Shown: positions 36,304 through 46,212, counted from the stretch's first letter. The stretch is DNA of 64,000 nucleotides from Celeribacter baekdonensis B30 (GCF_000299875.1 NZ_AMRK01000006.1:124001-188000), one strand, 5' to 3'. The notes: generated by a model from the letters alone, not told the origin. A program made the numbers and translations.

Positions 36304-37116
36304 ATGAGCTTTTCGATTGAAGGCAAGACCGCCATCGTGACCGGGGCGGCCAATGGCGTTGGTCTGGCGATTGTGCGGCATTTCGAGTCTCAGGGCGCGC
36401 GGGTGATGTGCGCGGATATCGACGAGGCCAGCCTGATTGAACAATACGGTGAGGCGGCCAACGTGGATGACGGCCATATCGCATATTTCGCAGGAGATCT
36501 GCGTGAAAAACTGACCATCGCCAACCTGTTGTCTGCCACGATTGATGCCTTTGAGGGCGTTGACATCCTGATCAACGCCTCGCGTCAGGTGGCGATGAGC
36601 GATCCTTTGTGCGTCGAGGAAGACAATGTCGCCCATTTGATTGAGCAAAACCTGATGACCTCGCTAAGATTGACGCAGCAGGTGGCGAAATGGATGATCA
36701 AACAATCTGAGAAAAGCAGTGAAGACGAGGGCATCGTCGGCTCGATCGTGAACCTGTCCTCGATTGCCGCGCGCCGTTCACAACCGGAGCTTTTGGCCTT
36801 TTCTGTCTCCTCCGCCGCCGTCGATCAACTGACCCGCTCCATGGCGGTGGCTCTGGCGCCCAATCGCATTCGGGTCAATGCCGTGGCGTTTGGCTCGGTG
36901 ATGAGTGCAAGCCTGCAAGGGATGTTGGCCGAAAACCCTGATTACCGAAATGAGATCATCTCTAAGACGCCGCTGGGCCGGGTCGCACAGGCCTCAGAAA
37001 TCGCCGAGACCGTGCAATATTTGGTGTCTGAGGCCTCTGGATTTATGACCGGGCAAATCCTGACCTTGGATGGCGGGCGCACACTGGTTGATCCGGTTCA
37101 CGCGCCCACGCATTAA
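36304..37116 (+). CDS. Short-chain dehydrogenase-like protein lacking the catalytic Tyr and Lys
   Basis: 270 residues from the ATG after GGAG. The Rossmann glycine motif TGAANGVG is intact at 13-20, Asp39 is placed for NAD, NAS at 91-93 and Asn116 are present, and Ser153 fits the catalytic serine. Where SDRs have Tyr-x-x-x-Lys, this protein has Phe166 and Ser170 (AFSVSSAAVDQ). The C-terminal part is regular (RIRVNAVAFGSV, GFMTGQILTLDGGR). It can probably bind NAD(H) but should not work by the standard mechanism. It follows rsmC closely. Confidence 0.85.
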   Translation: MSFSIEGKTAIVTGAANGVGLAIVRHFESQGARVMCADIDEASLIEQYGEAANVDDGHIAYFAGDLREKLTIANLLSATIDAFEGVDILINASRQVAMSDPLCVEEDNVAHLIEQNLMTSLRLTQQVAKWMIKQSEKSSEDEGIVGSIVNLSSIAARRSQPELLAFSVSSAAVDQLTRSMAVALAPNRIRVNAVAFGSVMSASLQGMLAENPDYRNEIISKTPLGRVAQASEIAETVQYLVSEASGFMTGQILTLDGGRTLVDPVHAPTH

Positions 37117-37136
37117 GTTCGAAAGACCCTACAGTC

Positions 37137-37511
37137 TCAGCTTGGGTATTGCTGCACACAGGCTTGGGTTGCGGCCTCTGCCTGTGCTGCCAATTGCGCC
37201 TCTTTCTTTTTCAGCGCCGCCAATTTTGCCGCTTCGGCATCAAGGTCGATGGCTTTTGGAACACGCCGGGTTTCGACGTCGGGCACGCGACAGTAAATAG
37301 GTTTGCCGTCCGCATTTTCACCGCAGCGCTCAATGTCGTAGTCGATGTATTCTTTTTCGACCAGGGCATAGCCGCGCGCGAGATTGCCCTCGGATTCGGA
37401 AATAAAGCTTTGAACCTGACGCAAATCCTTGGTGGCGCGGGAAATGCACATCTGTTGTTCGGAACAGGCGGCGACAAGCGGCAAAAGCATAAGGGGAGCA
37501 AGCCAACGCAT
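37137..37511 (-). CDS. Predicted outer-membrane lipoprotein
   Basis: 124 residues. The signal ends in a lipobox, LPLVAAC, so Cys16 should be lipid-modified. The mature part has an alpha-helical stretch, a cysteine-containing segment (YDIERCGENADGKPIYCRVP) and an alanine/lysine-rich helix (DAEAAKLAALKKKEAQLAAQ) that could form a coiled coil. I recognise no family. GGAGA precedes the start. It converges on the SDR gene and diverges from hemF. Confidence 0.75.
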   Translation of the reverse strand: MRWLAPLMLLPLVAACSEQQMCISRATKDLRQVQSFISESEGNLARGYALVEKEYIDYDIERCGENADGKPIYCRVPDVETRRVPKAIDLDAEAAKLAALKKKEAQLAAQAEAATQACVQQYPS

Positions 37512-37649
37512 TTGAAAATCTCCATTTCAACTCTGTCCATATCATAGGCTTTTTCTGGCGCGGGGGAAGGGATCTTACTGCCCTTGCTGCTCTTAGCGCA
37601 TTCCTGCTACCTCTGGACGCAACATGATGCGCCGGAAAGGACAGCCCGA

Positions 37650-38567
37650 ATGAGCCAAGATACCCGCGAAGAGATGAGCCCAGAGATGATTGACGAAAAA
37701 TCCCGCGCCTCCCTTTGGTTTCGGGATTTGCGCAATCAGATTGTCACCGCGTTCGAGGCGCTCGAAGACAGCCAAACCACAGGCCCTTTTGCAGAGTTGC
37801 CCGCTGGGCGTTTTGAGGTCACCGAGACCAAGCGCAGCTCGGATGACGGCTCTGATGCGGGTGGTGGCGTGATGTCAGTGATGCGTGGGGGCCGGGTGTT
37901 TGAAAAGGTCGGCGTCAATATCTCCACTGTTTACGGTGAGTTGGGCGAGCGGGCGCAAATGGCCATGGCCGCGCGCAAGGGCATTCCGGGGATGAAAGAA
38001 GATCCGCGGTTTTGGGCGGCGGGGATTTCGCTTGTCGCGCATATGCAAAACCCGCATACGCCCGCCGTTCACATGAACACACGGATGTTTTGGACGCCGC
38101 ATGCATGGTGGTTTGGCGGCGGATCGGATTTGAATCCTTGCATCGAATATGCCGAGGACACGGAGGCGTTTCACGCTGTGCAAAAGCATCACTGTGATCG
38201 CCATGACCCGAACTATTATCCGCGCTTCAAAGAGTGGGCGGATGAGTATTTCTATGTCCCGCATCGCGGTCGGGCGCGCGGCGTGGGGGGTATCTTTTTT
38301 GATGATCACAACACGGGCGATTGGGAGGCGGATTTTGCCTTTACCCAAGACGTGGGCCGGGCGTTTTTGCCCGCCTTCTTAGGCGCGACAGAAAAGCGCC
38401 GCGATACGCCATGGACAGAGGCGGACAAAGATACACAACTGATCCATCGCGGCCTCTATGCCGAATACAATCTCGTCTATGACCGGGGCACCAAGTTTGG
38501 TTTGGAAACGGGCCATGACGCCAACGCCGTCTTGATGTCCCTGCCGCCGATGGCGAAATGGGTATAG
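37650..38567 (+). CDS. hemF: Oxygen-dependent coproporphyrinogen III oxidase
   Basis: 305 residues from the ATG after GGAAAGGAC. Family blocks are GGGVMSVMRGGRVFEKVGVN then ISTVYGEL, HMNTRMFW, WWFGGGSDLNPCI and DHNTGDWEADFAFTQDVG. It converts coproporphyrinogen III to protoporphyrinogen IX with O2. The anaerobic counterpart hemN is encoded at 44857, so the organism can make haem with or without oxygen. Confidence 0.97.
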   Translation: MSQDTREEMSPEMIDEKSRASLWFRDLRNQIVTAFEALEDSQTTGPFAELPAGRFEVTETKRSSDDGSDAGGGVMSVMRGGRVFEKVGVNISTVYGELGERAQMAMAARKGIPGMKEDPRFWAAGISLVAHMQNPHTPAVHMNTRMFWTPHAWWFGGGSDLNPCIEYAEDTEAFHAVQKHHCDRHDPNYYPRFKEWADEYFYVPHRGRARGVGGIFFDDHNTGDWEADFAFTQDVGRAFLPAFLGATEKRRDTPWTEADKDTQLIHRGLYAEYNLVYDRGTKFGLETGHDANAVLMSLPPMAKWV

Positions 38568-38590
38568 GTCGATAGAACAGGAATTGAGAG

Positions 38591-38607
38591 GGCCCCGGGA
38601 AGGGGCC
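38591..38607. terminator. Hairpin between convergent hemF and RTX gene
   Basis: GGCCCC and GGGGCC with a five-base loop, in the 49-base gap between two convergent stops. There is no clear T tract, so termination strength is uncertain. Confidence 0.5.
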
Positions 38608-38616
38608 ATTTAGATA

Positions 38617-41121
38617 TCAAAAGATAAAATCGCTTGCGCTGAGATCGCTCAGGGTGGTGCTATCCAAGTAGATGATGTTGCCGCCGCCGGCATCAATGAT
38701 GACGTTTGAGCCAGATTCAGTCATATGCGCGTTGTTGAGATCACTCCAACTTGTGATGGAGGCCACATTGCTGAGATCAATGATATCATTTCCGTTATCG
38801 TCAAAGTCGGTGATATGATCCACTTGGAACGTACCGGAAAAAACAAACGTGTCATTGCCTGCACCACCGTCAAGCGTGTCATTGCCCACGCCGCCATCAA
38901 GTCGGTCGTTCCCGGACCCGCCATAAAGGGTGTCGTCTCCGTCTTCGCCCCAAAGTTTGTCGCTTGCATTGTCGCCGACAAGGCGATCATCGCCGTCGCC
39001 GCCGTAGAGGTTATCGTATCCAAGCCCGCCATTGAGAACGTCGTCGCCCGCGTCCCCATGCAGGATGTCGTTTTCACCATTGCCGATCAGGGTGTCATTC
39101 CCGGTGCCCCCGGAAAGCGTATCGTCCCCGACACCGCCATACAGCGTGTCCACTCCATCACCGCCAATCAGGGTGTCATTGCCATCTTCTCCGACCAGAC
39201 GGTCGTTGCCGGCTTCCCCCTCCAGAAGATCGGCGCCACTCCCCCCGTTCAACGCATCATTGTCGTTGCCGCCATGTAATTTGTCGCCGCCATTGCCTCC
39301 CAATATGTTGTCATCACCATGACCGCCAAGAAGAGTATCTCCACCGAGGCCCCCGACGATCAAGTCAGCGCCGTACCCGCCGGAGATGTAGTCAGCGCCG
39401 TCACCGCCATCGGCTTTATCGTTCCCATCGCCGAGATTTAGGGTGTCATTTGCGTCACCGCCGATGACATAGTCATCGCCCGCCCCGGTTTTGATCCAGT
39501 TGTGCAGATCAGAGCCAATGATATAGTCGTTGGTCGCGGCTTCCTCCAAATATTTGTAGGAGGTCCCATATGTGACGTCGTTAAATTGAACCGAGACCTC
39601 TTCGACCACGTCATATGCGGTGTAGGTGATCACTGCGACCTCGTAGGCGTCCAAGGTGATTGAAATCTCGGTGAGATCAGAGTAGGTCTCACTGCTCAAT
39701 GTCCCAAGCGTGTTGGGGTCTTGCCAGGCGGCCAAATCAACTTCGTTATAGTGGCCGCCCGTGTAGACACCGTCGGTTTGGGCGTAATCGACGCCAATGA
39801 TTTGCACTGTCACGGTTCCGTACCCGATTGCGTACATATCCGCGAGGTTGATGGTTATGACTTGGTCCTGACTTTCGGACAGGGACGACAGGAAAACAGC
39901 GCCCTCTCCGCCGCCAATAAACCCGTGAATGTCAAAGCTGGACCCGCCCTCGGCTGTCACATCCAGCACCTCTTTTCCCACAAGAGTGTCATTCATCAGG
40001 TCAACCAGAATGCCAATCGGGCGGAGCTTGCCGCCGTTATTGGCCAAGGCTGTCGTGTGGTACAGAAGGGGCCACATGTCGGCGCTGTCGATGCCATGTT
40101 TCATCATCGCGGAGAAGATTTCCAATGTTGGGGCCAACTGCATCAAGCCCCAATAGCGCGCATCCTCAGAGAGGGCGGTGTGTTGCACGCCCCATTCGCT
40201 GAGATGCAAATCCATGTCCTCGCCCCACTCGGCCGCCATATCTGCGAATTTTGCCACAAGATCGTCTATGTTGTCGTAGCTGTGACCCCACTCGCCCGTT
40301 GCATCCGTCGCGGACTGTTGACCGTCTTGGTAATAGAAATGTGAGGCAAGGCCGTCGATCATATCGGCGACCCCCGCATCCATATCGGCGACCCCCGCAT
40401 CAAGATTTTCAAGCACGCCGTTGATATTTTGAGTTGCGAAATCATCAAGGGAAACATTGCCGTCATCTTTGGTATTGATCGACATTTGGGCGATGATGTC
40501 GGGTGCATCGGCCCCGTCACCTAAAACACCGTCAATCACGGGAACGAGCGCGTTGAGTACTTCGGCATAGCCTTGGGCGGTGTAGACGCCGCGATATTCA
40601 TTGCCGATTTCAAAGCCGTCGATGGTTGCGCCTGTGTTTTGCGCGATCTCAATCACTTTGGTGACAAAGGCCGCGACGGCGTCAAGTTCCACCTGCGTGA
40701 TGCCACTCGCGACATCCGCTCCGCTGGCATATTGGCTGTCGGTCAACCATTCTGTTGGAATGATGATTTTTGCGGACACCCCGTTGTCCCCACAAAATTC
40801 AAGGAAGTCCTTCAAAAGCGCGATGTTCAGTTGCTCTTGTCCGGTAATGTCCTCTTTGGGAACCAGATCGACGGCACCATTGGCGTCCACGTTCAGCGCA
40901 TATCTTTCGATATCCGCACCACCCGGCCAACGGAGGGACGTGAGGCCCATACCATTCAGGCCTTCAGTCCCATTCTGAGTATCTTCAAGAAAATCCGAGA
41001 GCCCTGCGGTATTGCTCTCGTGTTGGACGTGATCAAAGGCGTCGACGAAGTTCACGCCGAAATGGTCTTTGGTGACAGCTTCACCCAGGGGCAATGACAC
41101 CGTAATGGATTCCGTGCTCAT
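38617..41121 (-). CDS. RTX-type secreted protein with glycoside-hydrolase-like N-terminus
   Basis: 834 residues with no Sec signal. Residues about 1-380 look like a clan-A (beta/alpha)8 glycosidase near GH39/GH51/GH79: [13 protein letters not shown] at 62, Glu175 in [10 protein letters not shown] as possible acid/base, and Glu309 in LHLSEWGVQ as possible nucleophile. A beta-sandwich-like part (380-540) follows, then about twenty GGxGxDxLx calcium repeats (about 545-763) and a C-terminal secretion signal ending in SASDFIF. It is probably exported by a type I system and may act on polysaccharide. No hlyB/hlyD genes are nearby. Residues 241-254 hold an exact tandem repeat. Confidence 0.85.
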   Translation of the reverse strand: MSTESITVSLPLGEAVTKDHFGVNFVDAFDHVQHESNTAGLSDFLEDTQNGTEGLNGMGLTSLRWPGGADIERYALNVDANGAVDLVPKEDITGQEQLNIALLKDFLEFCGDNGVSAKIIIPTEWLTDSQYASGADVASGITQVELDAVAAFVTKVIEIAQNTGATIDGFEIGNEYRGVYTAQGYAEVLNALVPVIDGVLGDGADAPDIIAQMSINTKDDGNVSLDDFATQNINGVLENLDAGVADMDAGVADMIDGLASHFYYQDGQQSATDATGEWGHSYDNIDDLVAKFADMAAEWGEDMDLHLSEWGVQHTALSEDARYWGLMQLAPTLEIFSAMMKHGIDSADMWPLLYHTTALANNGGKLRPIGILVDLMNDTLVGKEVLDVTAEGGSSFDIHGFIGGGEGAVFLSSLSESQDQVITINLADMYAIGYGTVTVQIIGVDYAQTDGVYTGGHYNEVDLAAWQDPNTLGTLSSETYSDLTEISITLDAYEVAVITYTAYDVVEEVSVQFNDVTYGTSYKYLEEAATNDYIIGSDLHNWIKTGAGDDYVIGGDANDTLNLGDGNDKADGGDGADYISGGYGADLIVGGLGGDTLLGGHGDDNILGGNGGDKLHGGNDNDALNGGSGADLLEGEAGNDRLVGEDGNDTLIGGDGVDTLYGGVGDDTLSGGTGNDTLIGNGENDILHGDAGDDVLNGGLGYDNLYGGDGDDRLVGDNASDKLWGEDGDDTLYGGSGNDRLDGGVGNDTLDGGAGNDTFVFSGTFQVDHITDFDDNGNDIIDLSNVASITSWSDLNNAHMTESGSNVIIDAGGGNIIYLDSTTLSDLSASDFIF
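40360..40401 (-). repeat. 21-base tandem duplication inside the RTX gene
   Basis: Two perfect, in-frame copies of a 21-base unit (40360-40380 and 40381-40401) encode DAGVADM twice. It lies in the glycosidase-like domain and looks like a recent slippage event. Confidence 0.85.
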
Positions 41122-41129
41122 ATCGAGAT

Positions 41130-41157
41130 CTCCTCAAATTGATTAAAATCTGAGGAG
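41130..41157 (-). promoter_or_regulatory. Inverted repeat covering the RTX gene ribosome binding site
   Basis: On the minus strand CTCCTCA (41157-41151) is complementary to TGAGGAG (41136-41130), and the second arm contains the GAGGAG ribosome site eight bases before the ATG. Folding would hide the site. The 14-base loop is A/T-rich. Confidence 0.55.
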
Positions 41158-41210
41158 AGAATATCCCGCTTGAGATGCTTCTCAATGTGCGAAATCAATC
41201 GGGAGCTGTG

Positions 41211-42245
41211 CTAGCGCGTTTCCCGAAGGGTCTCGATCATCAAAGACACATTGTCCGGGTCGGCGTCTGGTGTGATGCCGTGACCGAGGTTGAAGATATG
41301 CGGACCTTTGGAGAAAGCGTCACGGACATGGCGCACTTCGTCGATCAGGCCTTGGCCACCTGTGACCATGTGGCTTGATGCCAGATTGCCCTGAACGCAG
41401 CCGTCTTTTTGCACGTTTGCCGCGCCCCATTCGGGTGTGACAGAATTGTCCAAGGCAACGCAGTCGACACCGGTTTTGGCGTGAAAGCCGATGTAGCCAT
41501 CGCCCGCTTCGCGTGGGAATCCGATGACCGGAATGCCCGGATGGCGTTTTTTCAATTCGGATGTGATCCGGCGCGTCGGTTCGACGGCGTATTTTTCAAA
41601 CGCCTCGCCCTTGAGGCTCCCGGCCCAGCTGTCGAAAATCTTGACGACTTCGGCACCGGCTTGGATTTGCATGTCGAGATATTCGATGGTGCTCACCGTC
41701 AACAGGTCGATGATCTTTTCAAAGAGGGCGTTATTGCCCTCGCGCAGGGCATGGGCGGGGCCTTGATCCGGGGTGCCGCGACCCGCGATCATATAGGTCG
41801 CAACCGTCCAGGGCGCACCGGCAAAGCCAATCAATGTGGTCTCTTTTGGTAATTCACGCGAGAGAATTTTGACCGTTTCGTAGACCGGGGCGAGCACCTC
41901 GTGGATGTCATCTTTGCCCTTCATCGGCGTAAAATCTGCCTCTGAGGTGATGGTCGACAGGCGCGGACCTTCGCCGGTGACAAACCAAAGGTCGGCCCCT
42001 AAGGCTTGTGGCAAAAGCAAAATATCGGCAAACAGGATCGCCGCGTCAAAGCCAAAGCGGCGGATCGGTTGCAGCGTCACTTCGGCGGCCAGTTCCGGGT
42101 TGTAACACAGGCTGAGGAAATCCCCGGCCTGTGCGCGCGTGGCGCGGTATTCCGGCAGGTAGCGACCAGCTTGCCGCATCATCCAAATCGGCGGAACCTG
42201 TTGCGTCTCGCCTTTGAGCGCTTTGAGGATCGTTTTTTCGGACAT
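41211..42245 (-). CDS. hemE: Uroporphyrinogen decarboxylase
   Basis: 344 residues, the normal length. The family signatures [20 protein letters not shown] and [18 protein letters not shown] are present, as is [17 protein letters not shown]. It removes four carboxyl groups from uroporphyrinogen III to give coproporphyrinogen III in the cytoplasm. GGGAGG precedes the ATG. It diverges from hemC with 104 bases between the two starts, so both haem genes may share a control region. Confidence 0.97.
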   Translation of the reverse strand: MSEKTILKALKGETQQVPPIWMMRQAGRYLPEYRATRAQAGDFLSLCYNPELAAEVTLQPIRRFGFDAAILFADILLLPQALGADLWFVTGEGPRLSTITSEADFTPMKGKDDIHEVLAPVYETVKILSRELPKETTLIGFAGAPWTVATYMIAGRGTPDQGPAHALREGNNALFEKIIDLLTVSTIEYLDMQIQAGAEVVKIFDSWAGSLKGEAFEKYAVEPTRRITSELKKRHPGIPVIGFPREAGDGYIGFHAKTGVDCVALDNSVTPEWGAANVQKDGCVQGNLASSHMVTGGQGLIDEVRHVRDAFSKGPHIFNLGHGITPDADPDNVSLMIETLRETR

Positions 42246-42349
42246 CTGCGGCCTCCCGGTTGTGTGTCCCCGCGTTGGTCCCTTTCCTGCGGGCTTTTGT
42301 CAAGCGGCCATGGCTTGTCAGGATGATCCGCCGCAGGTATGGCTTTGCC

Positions 42350-43294
42350 ATGACACTCACACTCCCGACCCCCGCTCAACCGCTGAAAATTGGCACCCGT
42401 GGTTCCCCGCTTGCGCTGGCGCAGGCCCATGAGACGTGCGCGCGCCTTATGAAGGCGTTTGATCTGCCGCTTGAGGCGTTTCAGATTGTGTCCATTTCGA
42501 CCCGTGGCGATCGGGTTCAAGACCGCGCCCTGCGCGAGTTGGGTGGTAAGGGATTGTTTTCAAAAGAGATCGAAGATCGGCTTTTGAATGGCGAGGTCGA
42601 CATTGCCGTGCATTCGACCAAAGATATGTCGGTGGAACAGCCCGAGGGGCTGGTGCTTGATACCTATCTGCCGCGTGAAAATCCCTTTGACGCCTTCATC
42701 ACGCTCGATGGGCGCGCGCTTGCGGATTTGCCGCAGGGCGCTGTGGTCGGCTCGTCGTCCCTGCGCCGCAAAGCGCAATTGTTGAACAAACGCCCCGATC
42801 TTCAGGTCATCGAATTTCGCGGCTCGGTGCAAACCCGGTTGCAAAAACTCAAAGATGGCGTGGCGGATGCGACGTTTTTGGCGCTTGCGGGGCTTAACCG
42901 TCTAGGCTTTGACGATGTGCCGCGCGTGGCGGTCACGGCCGAAGAGATGCTGCCCGCCGTCGCCCAAGGCGCGATTTCGATTGAGCGCCGTGCGGCGGAT
43001 CATCACATCGCAGACATGCTTGCCGCCATTCATCACGCGCCCACGGGGCAGGCTTTGGCCTGTGAACGGGCGTTTTTGGCTAAGCTTGACGGCTCCTGCC
43101 AAACCCCGATTGCCGGGTTGGCACAAATTGTTGGGGGCAGCTTGCGTCTGCGTGGGGAAATCCTGCGCAGCGATGGCTCCGAATCTCTCAGCGATGATGT
43201 GTCTGGCGCGATTTCGGACGGTCCAGAGATGGCCGTGGACATGGCGACCAAACTGCTTGAGCGAGCGGGTGAAGGATTTTTCGACTGGAAATAA
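42350..43294 (+). CDS. hemC: Hydroxymethylbilane synthase (porphobilinogen deaminase)
   Basis: 314 residues from the ATG at 42350. Motifs are LKIGTRGSPLALAQAHETC, GKGLFSKEIEDRLLNGEVDI then AVHSTKDM (catalytic Asp in D-x-A-V-H-S-x-K-D), VGSSSLRRKAQLL and LDGSCQTPIAG, whose cysteine carries the dipyrromethane cofactor. It links four porphobilinogens into hydroxymethylbilane. The next enzyme, HemD, is not encoded adjacent; a GlcD-like gene converges from the right. Confidence 0.97.
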   Translation: MTLTLPTPAQPLKIGTRGSPLALAQAHETCARLMKAFDLPLEAFQIVSISTRGDRVQDRALRELGGKGLFSKEIEDRLLNGEVDIAVHSTKDMSVEQPEGLVLDTYLPRENPFDAFITLDGRALADLPQGAVVGSSSLRRKAQLLNKRPDLQVIEFRGSVQTRLQKLKDGVADATFLALAGLNRLGFDDVPRVAVTAEEMLPAVAQGAISIERRAADHHIADMLAAIHHAPTGQALACERAFLAKLDGSCQTPIAGLAQIVGGSLRLRGEILRSDGSESLSDDVSGAISDGPEMAVDMATKLLERAGEGFFDWK

Positions 43295-43304
43295 AGGGCT
43301 TGGA

Positions 43305-44699
43305 CTAGGGCAGGGTCTTGCCCGGATTCAAAATCCCTTTCGGATCAAACGCGGCTTTCACGGCGCGCATCATGTCCAGCGCGACAGGGTCTTTGCGACG
43401 CTGCATCGAACTGAGCTTGCCCAAACCGATGCCATGTTCGGCGGAGAAACTGCCGCGCATGTCTTGGACAATGTCCTCCACCGCCTCCATCAACGGGTCG
43501 CACAGCGCCGCCGTCGACGGGTAAATCGTATAATGGACATTGCCATCACCCAGATGGCTGACCGTGCAAGAGGTCACACCGGGATCAAGCGGTTTCAGGC
43601 GCGCCTCGGCACGGCTGAGGAAGGTTTCGATCTGATCGACGGGCAGGCAAAGGTCATTGATCACCAAAGGCTTGGTGTTGACCGAGATTTCCGCCGCAGC
43701 TTCGCGAATCTCCCACATCAATCGCCGCTGTGCCACGGACCCGGCCAAAGCGGCGTCCAAGACCAAGCCGTCTTCAAACATCTCGCCCAATATCTCTTCC
43801 AGCGCGCTCAGAAGGGGCACTTGGCCGGTGTCATCCACGCTACAATCGCGCGGCACGGTGGAGGCGATTTCCAAGAAAATCATGTGGTCCACGTCATGTC
43901 CCAAAGGCGGGATCAGATCGGCGCGAAACTGCGCCAGACGGGTCAGGTAGTCGCGCGGCATATATTCAAATGCCTCGACCATGCCGCCAGTGTGTTCTTG
44001 TAACCGGTTCAAAAGCTGCAACGCATCCGGCAGGGACGGCACGGTGACCATGGCGGTGGCGTAGGCCTGCGGCAGGGGGGTGAGTTTCAACACGGCGGCG
44101 GTGATCACGCCCAATGTGCCCTCTGCGCCAATCATCAGATCGCGCAGGTCATAGCCGGAATTGTCCTTGTGCAGCTCGCTCGTCAGATCAAGCACACGCC
44201 CGTCGGCCAAGACCACCTCAATCCCAAGGCAGAGATCGCGGGTGTTGCCATAGCGCAAAACATTGGAGCCGCCGGCATTGGTGGCCAATGTGCCGCCGAT
44301 CCGCGCCGATCCTTTGGCGCCAAACGTCATTGGGTAGCTGAGACCCTGTGCTTCGGTGGCGATGTGGAGGTCTTGCAGGATCACCCCGGCCTCAACCACG
44401 GCGATCCGGGCCTCTGGGCGGATCTCGCGAATACGGGTCATCCGCTCCAGCGAGAGGATCAAAGCCCCCTCGGCGGCGGTCGCGCCGGTCAATCCGGTGT
44501 TGCCTCCCATCGGGACAACGGGCGTGCCCGTCTCATGCGCCAGCGCCATGATGGCGGAAACCTCGGCGGTTGTGTTTGGGCGCACCACGGCCAAAGGCGT
44601 GGTCACATATTTGCCAACCCAGTCGCGGCCATAGGGCAGGGCGTCAGGCCCGGTCAAAACATGCGGTGTGATCGCGCGCAGGCGGTCTATGAGGTCCAT
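43305..44699 (-). CDS. FAD-binding oxidoreductase (GlcD/D-2-hydroxyacid dehydrogenase type)
   Basis: 464 residues from the ATG after GGAG; a longer frame to 44771 is not needed. The FAD-binding domain contains VVPMGGNTGLTGATAAEGAL and TLATNAGGSNVLRYGNTRDL. The C-terminal FAD-linked oxidase domain has SHLGDGNVHYTIYP and ends FSAEHGIGLGKLSSMQRRKD and LDPKGILNPGKTLP-like sequence. Relatives oxidise D-lactate, D-2-hydroxyglutarate or glycolate. The substrate is not decided by sequence. It lies among haem genes without an obvious link. Confidence 0.92.
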   Translation of the reverse strand: MDLIDRLRAITPHVLTGPDALPYGRDWVGKYVTTPLAVVRPNTTAEVSAIMALAHETGTPVVPMGGNTGLTGATAAEGALILSLERMTRIREIRPEARIAVVEAGVILQDLHIATEAQGLSYPMTFGAKGSARIGGTLATNAGGSNVLRYGNTRDLCLGIEVVLADGRVLDLTSELHKDNSGYDLRDLMIGAEGTLGVITAAVLKLTPLPQAYATAMVTVPSLPDALQLLNRLQEHTGGMVEAFEYMPRDYLTRLAQFRADLIPPLGHDVDHMIFLEIASTVPRDCSVDDTGQVPLLSALEEILGEMFEDGLVLDAALAGSVAQRRLMWEIREAAAEISVNTKPLVINDLCLPVDQIETFLSRAEARLKPLDPGVTSCTVSHLGDGNVHYTIYPSTAALCDPLMEAVEDIVQDMRGSFSAEHGIGLGKLSSMQRRKDPVALDMMRAVKAAFDPKGILNPGKTLP

Positions 44700-44796
44700 C
44701 GGTCGCTCCGGTGTTTGGTCCTCGCGGTGTCGTGGAAAATGCGCGGTTTGGCAAGTCTGGGACGCTGTCAACTATTGTGCCAAACCCCGCGCCGAA

Positions 44797-44832
44797 CAAA
44801 ATCCGTCCCTGCGGGGGAGCAAGGACGGATCT
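44797..44832 (-). terminator. hemN terminator
   Basis: On the minus strand ATCCGTCC (44830-44823) pairs with GGACGGAT (44808-44801), extended inward by TGC/GCA, followed by TTT. It begins 26 bases after the hemN stop. Confidence 0.85.
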
Positions 44833-44856
44833 GGGACACATCAGGGTCTGTTGCGA

Positions 44857-46212
44857 TCAGACGGCGGAGGAATGCTTGGCCTGTGTCATGTCATAGGCGT
44901 CAAAATGGCGGGCGATCATCCGGGTGAGTGGGCGGGCCACGTCAAGGATGACAATTCGCTCCGGCGAGGTTGCGAGCATCTCGGGAAACGCGTCACTTAC
45001 ACTTTTGGCAAAGGCATCAAATCCGGCTTGCGACAGGCCATAGTTTTGGATCAATTCGGCAGCTTCGACCCGGAAATCACACATCAATGCCTCAATGATC
45101 CGACCGCGCAAATGGTCTTCGGCGCTGAAGGTATGGCCCTTGGCGATGGGCAAAATGCCAGCGCGCACTGCGGCTTGATATTTTGACGTGGCGGGGTGGT
45201 TTTGGGCGAATCCTTGCGGGTATTTGGCAATCGAAGAGGCCCCCACGCCGACCATGGTCGGGCATTTGTCGTCGGTGTAGCCTTGGAAATTGCGATGCAA
45301 TGTCCCTGTACGCAACGCGACCTCAAGACCGTCGCCTTTCTTGGCGAAATGGTCGATGCCAATCTCGACGTAATCGTCCCAGACAAACAGGTCCCGCGCC
45401 ACGTTGAACAGGTCCAGCCGCTCTTCGGGCCGGGGCAATTGGTCGGTTGGGATCATGTTTTGCCGCCGCGCCATCCAGGGCACATGGGCGTAGCCAAACA
45501 AGGCGACCCGGTCCGGCGAGAGGGTCAGGAGCTTTTGAACGCTTTCGGCGATTTTTTCCGGGGTCTGTCCGGGCAGGCCGTATAAAATATCGGCGTTGAG
45601 CGAGGAAATCCCTCGCGCGCGCAGCCCATCGACGGCGGCTTTGGTGATCTCATAGGACTGAATGCGACCGATGGTTTCCTGAATGGCGGGGTCGAAATCC
45701 TGCACCCCGATTGAGGCGCGGTTCATCCCGGCGGCGGCCAGCGCGTCCAAACGCGCGTCATCGACCTCGTTGGGATCAACCTCGACGGAAAATTCATAAC
45801 GCTCGCTAAAAGGGGCCAGATCATGGATCGCCGCGGAGAGATCGGCGATCATTTCGGCGCCAAGCAGCGTTGGCGTCCCGCCACCCCAATGCAAATGGCC
45901 GATTTGAATCCCCTCCGGGATGTGTGCTTTCAAAAGCGACAATTCCGTCTTGAGCGTCTCGACATAGGCGGCCACAGGGCCAGCTGTCGTTGTGCCCTGC
46001 GTGCGACACGCACAGAACCAGCACAGGCGTCGACAAAACGGCACATGGATGTAAAGAGAGATCGGCTGAGACGGGTCCAGAGCCTTGAGCCAACCTTCCA
46101 CATCCCCGGCGTTTGTGGCGTCAGAAAAATGGGGTGCGGTTGGATAGCTCGTGTACCGGGGGACACGAGCGTCAAAAAGGCCAAGCTTGCGGAGTTGCGT
46201 GTGCGTGTTCAT
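44857..46212 (-). CDS. hemN: Oxygen-independent coproporphyrinogen III dehydrogenase
   Basis: 451 residues. The radical-SAM cluster motif is CRRLCWFC in VPFCRRLCWFCACRTQG. VPRYTSYPTAPHF at the start, HLHWGGGTPTLLG, RASIGVQDFDP and NADILYGLPGQT are typical of HemN. It makes protoporphyrinogen IX without oxygen. I chose the ATG at 46212 by homology; no ribosome site precedes it. An FNR box lies 36 bases upstream, so low oxygen should induce it. Confidence 0.95.
   Translation of the reverse strand: MNTHTQLRKLGLFDARVPRYTSYPTAPHFSDATNAGDVEGWLKALDPSQPISLYIHVPFCRRLCWFCACRTQGTTTAGPVAAYVETLKTELSLLKAHIPEGIQIGHLHWGGGTPTLLGAEMIADLSAAIHDLAPFSERYEFSVEVDPNEVDDARLDALAAAGMNRASIGVQDFDPAIQETIGRIQSYEITKAAVDGLRARGISSLNADILYGLPGQTPEKIAESVQKLLTLSPDRVALFGYAHVPWMARRQNMIPTDQLPRPEERLDLFNVARDLFVWDDYVEIGIDHFAKKGDGLEVALRTGTLHRNFQGYTDDKCPTMVGVGASSIAKYPQGFAQNHPATSKYQAAVRAGILPIAKGHTFSAEDHLRGRIIEALMCDFRVEAAELIQNYGLSQAGFDAFAKSVSDAFPEMLATSPERIVILDVARPLTRMIARHFDAYDMTQAKHSSAV

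Noticed and set aside
38835-39480. Regularly repeated DNA that could suggest a CRISPR array
   Set aside because: The repeats are 27-base, degenerate and in frame, encoding GGxGxDxLx calcium-binding nonapeptides of the RTX gene.
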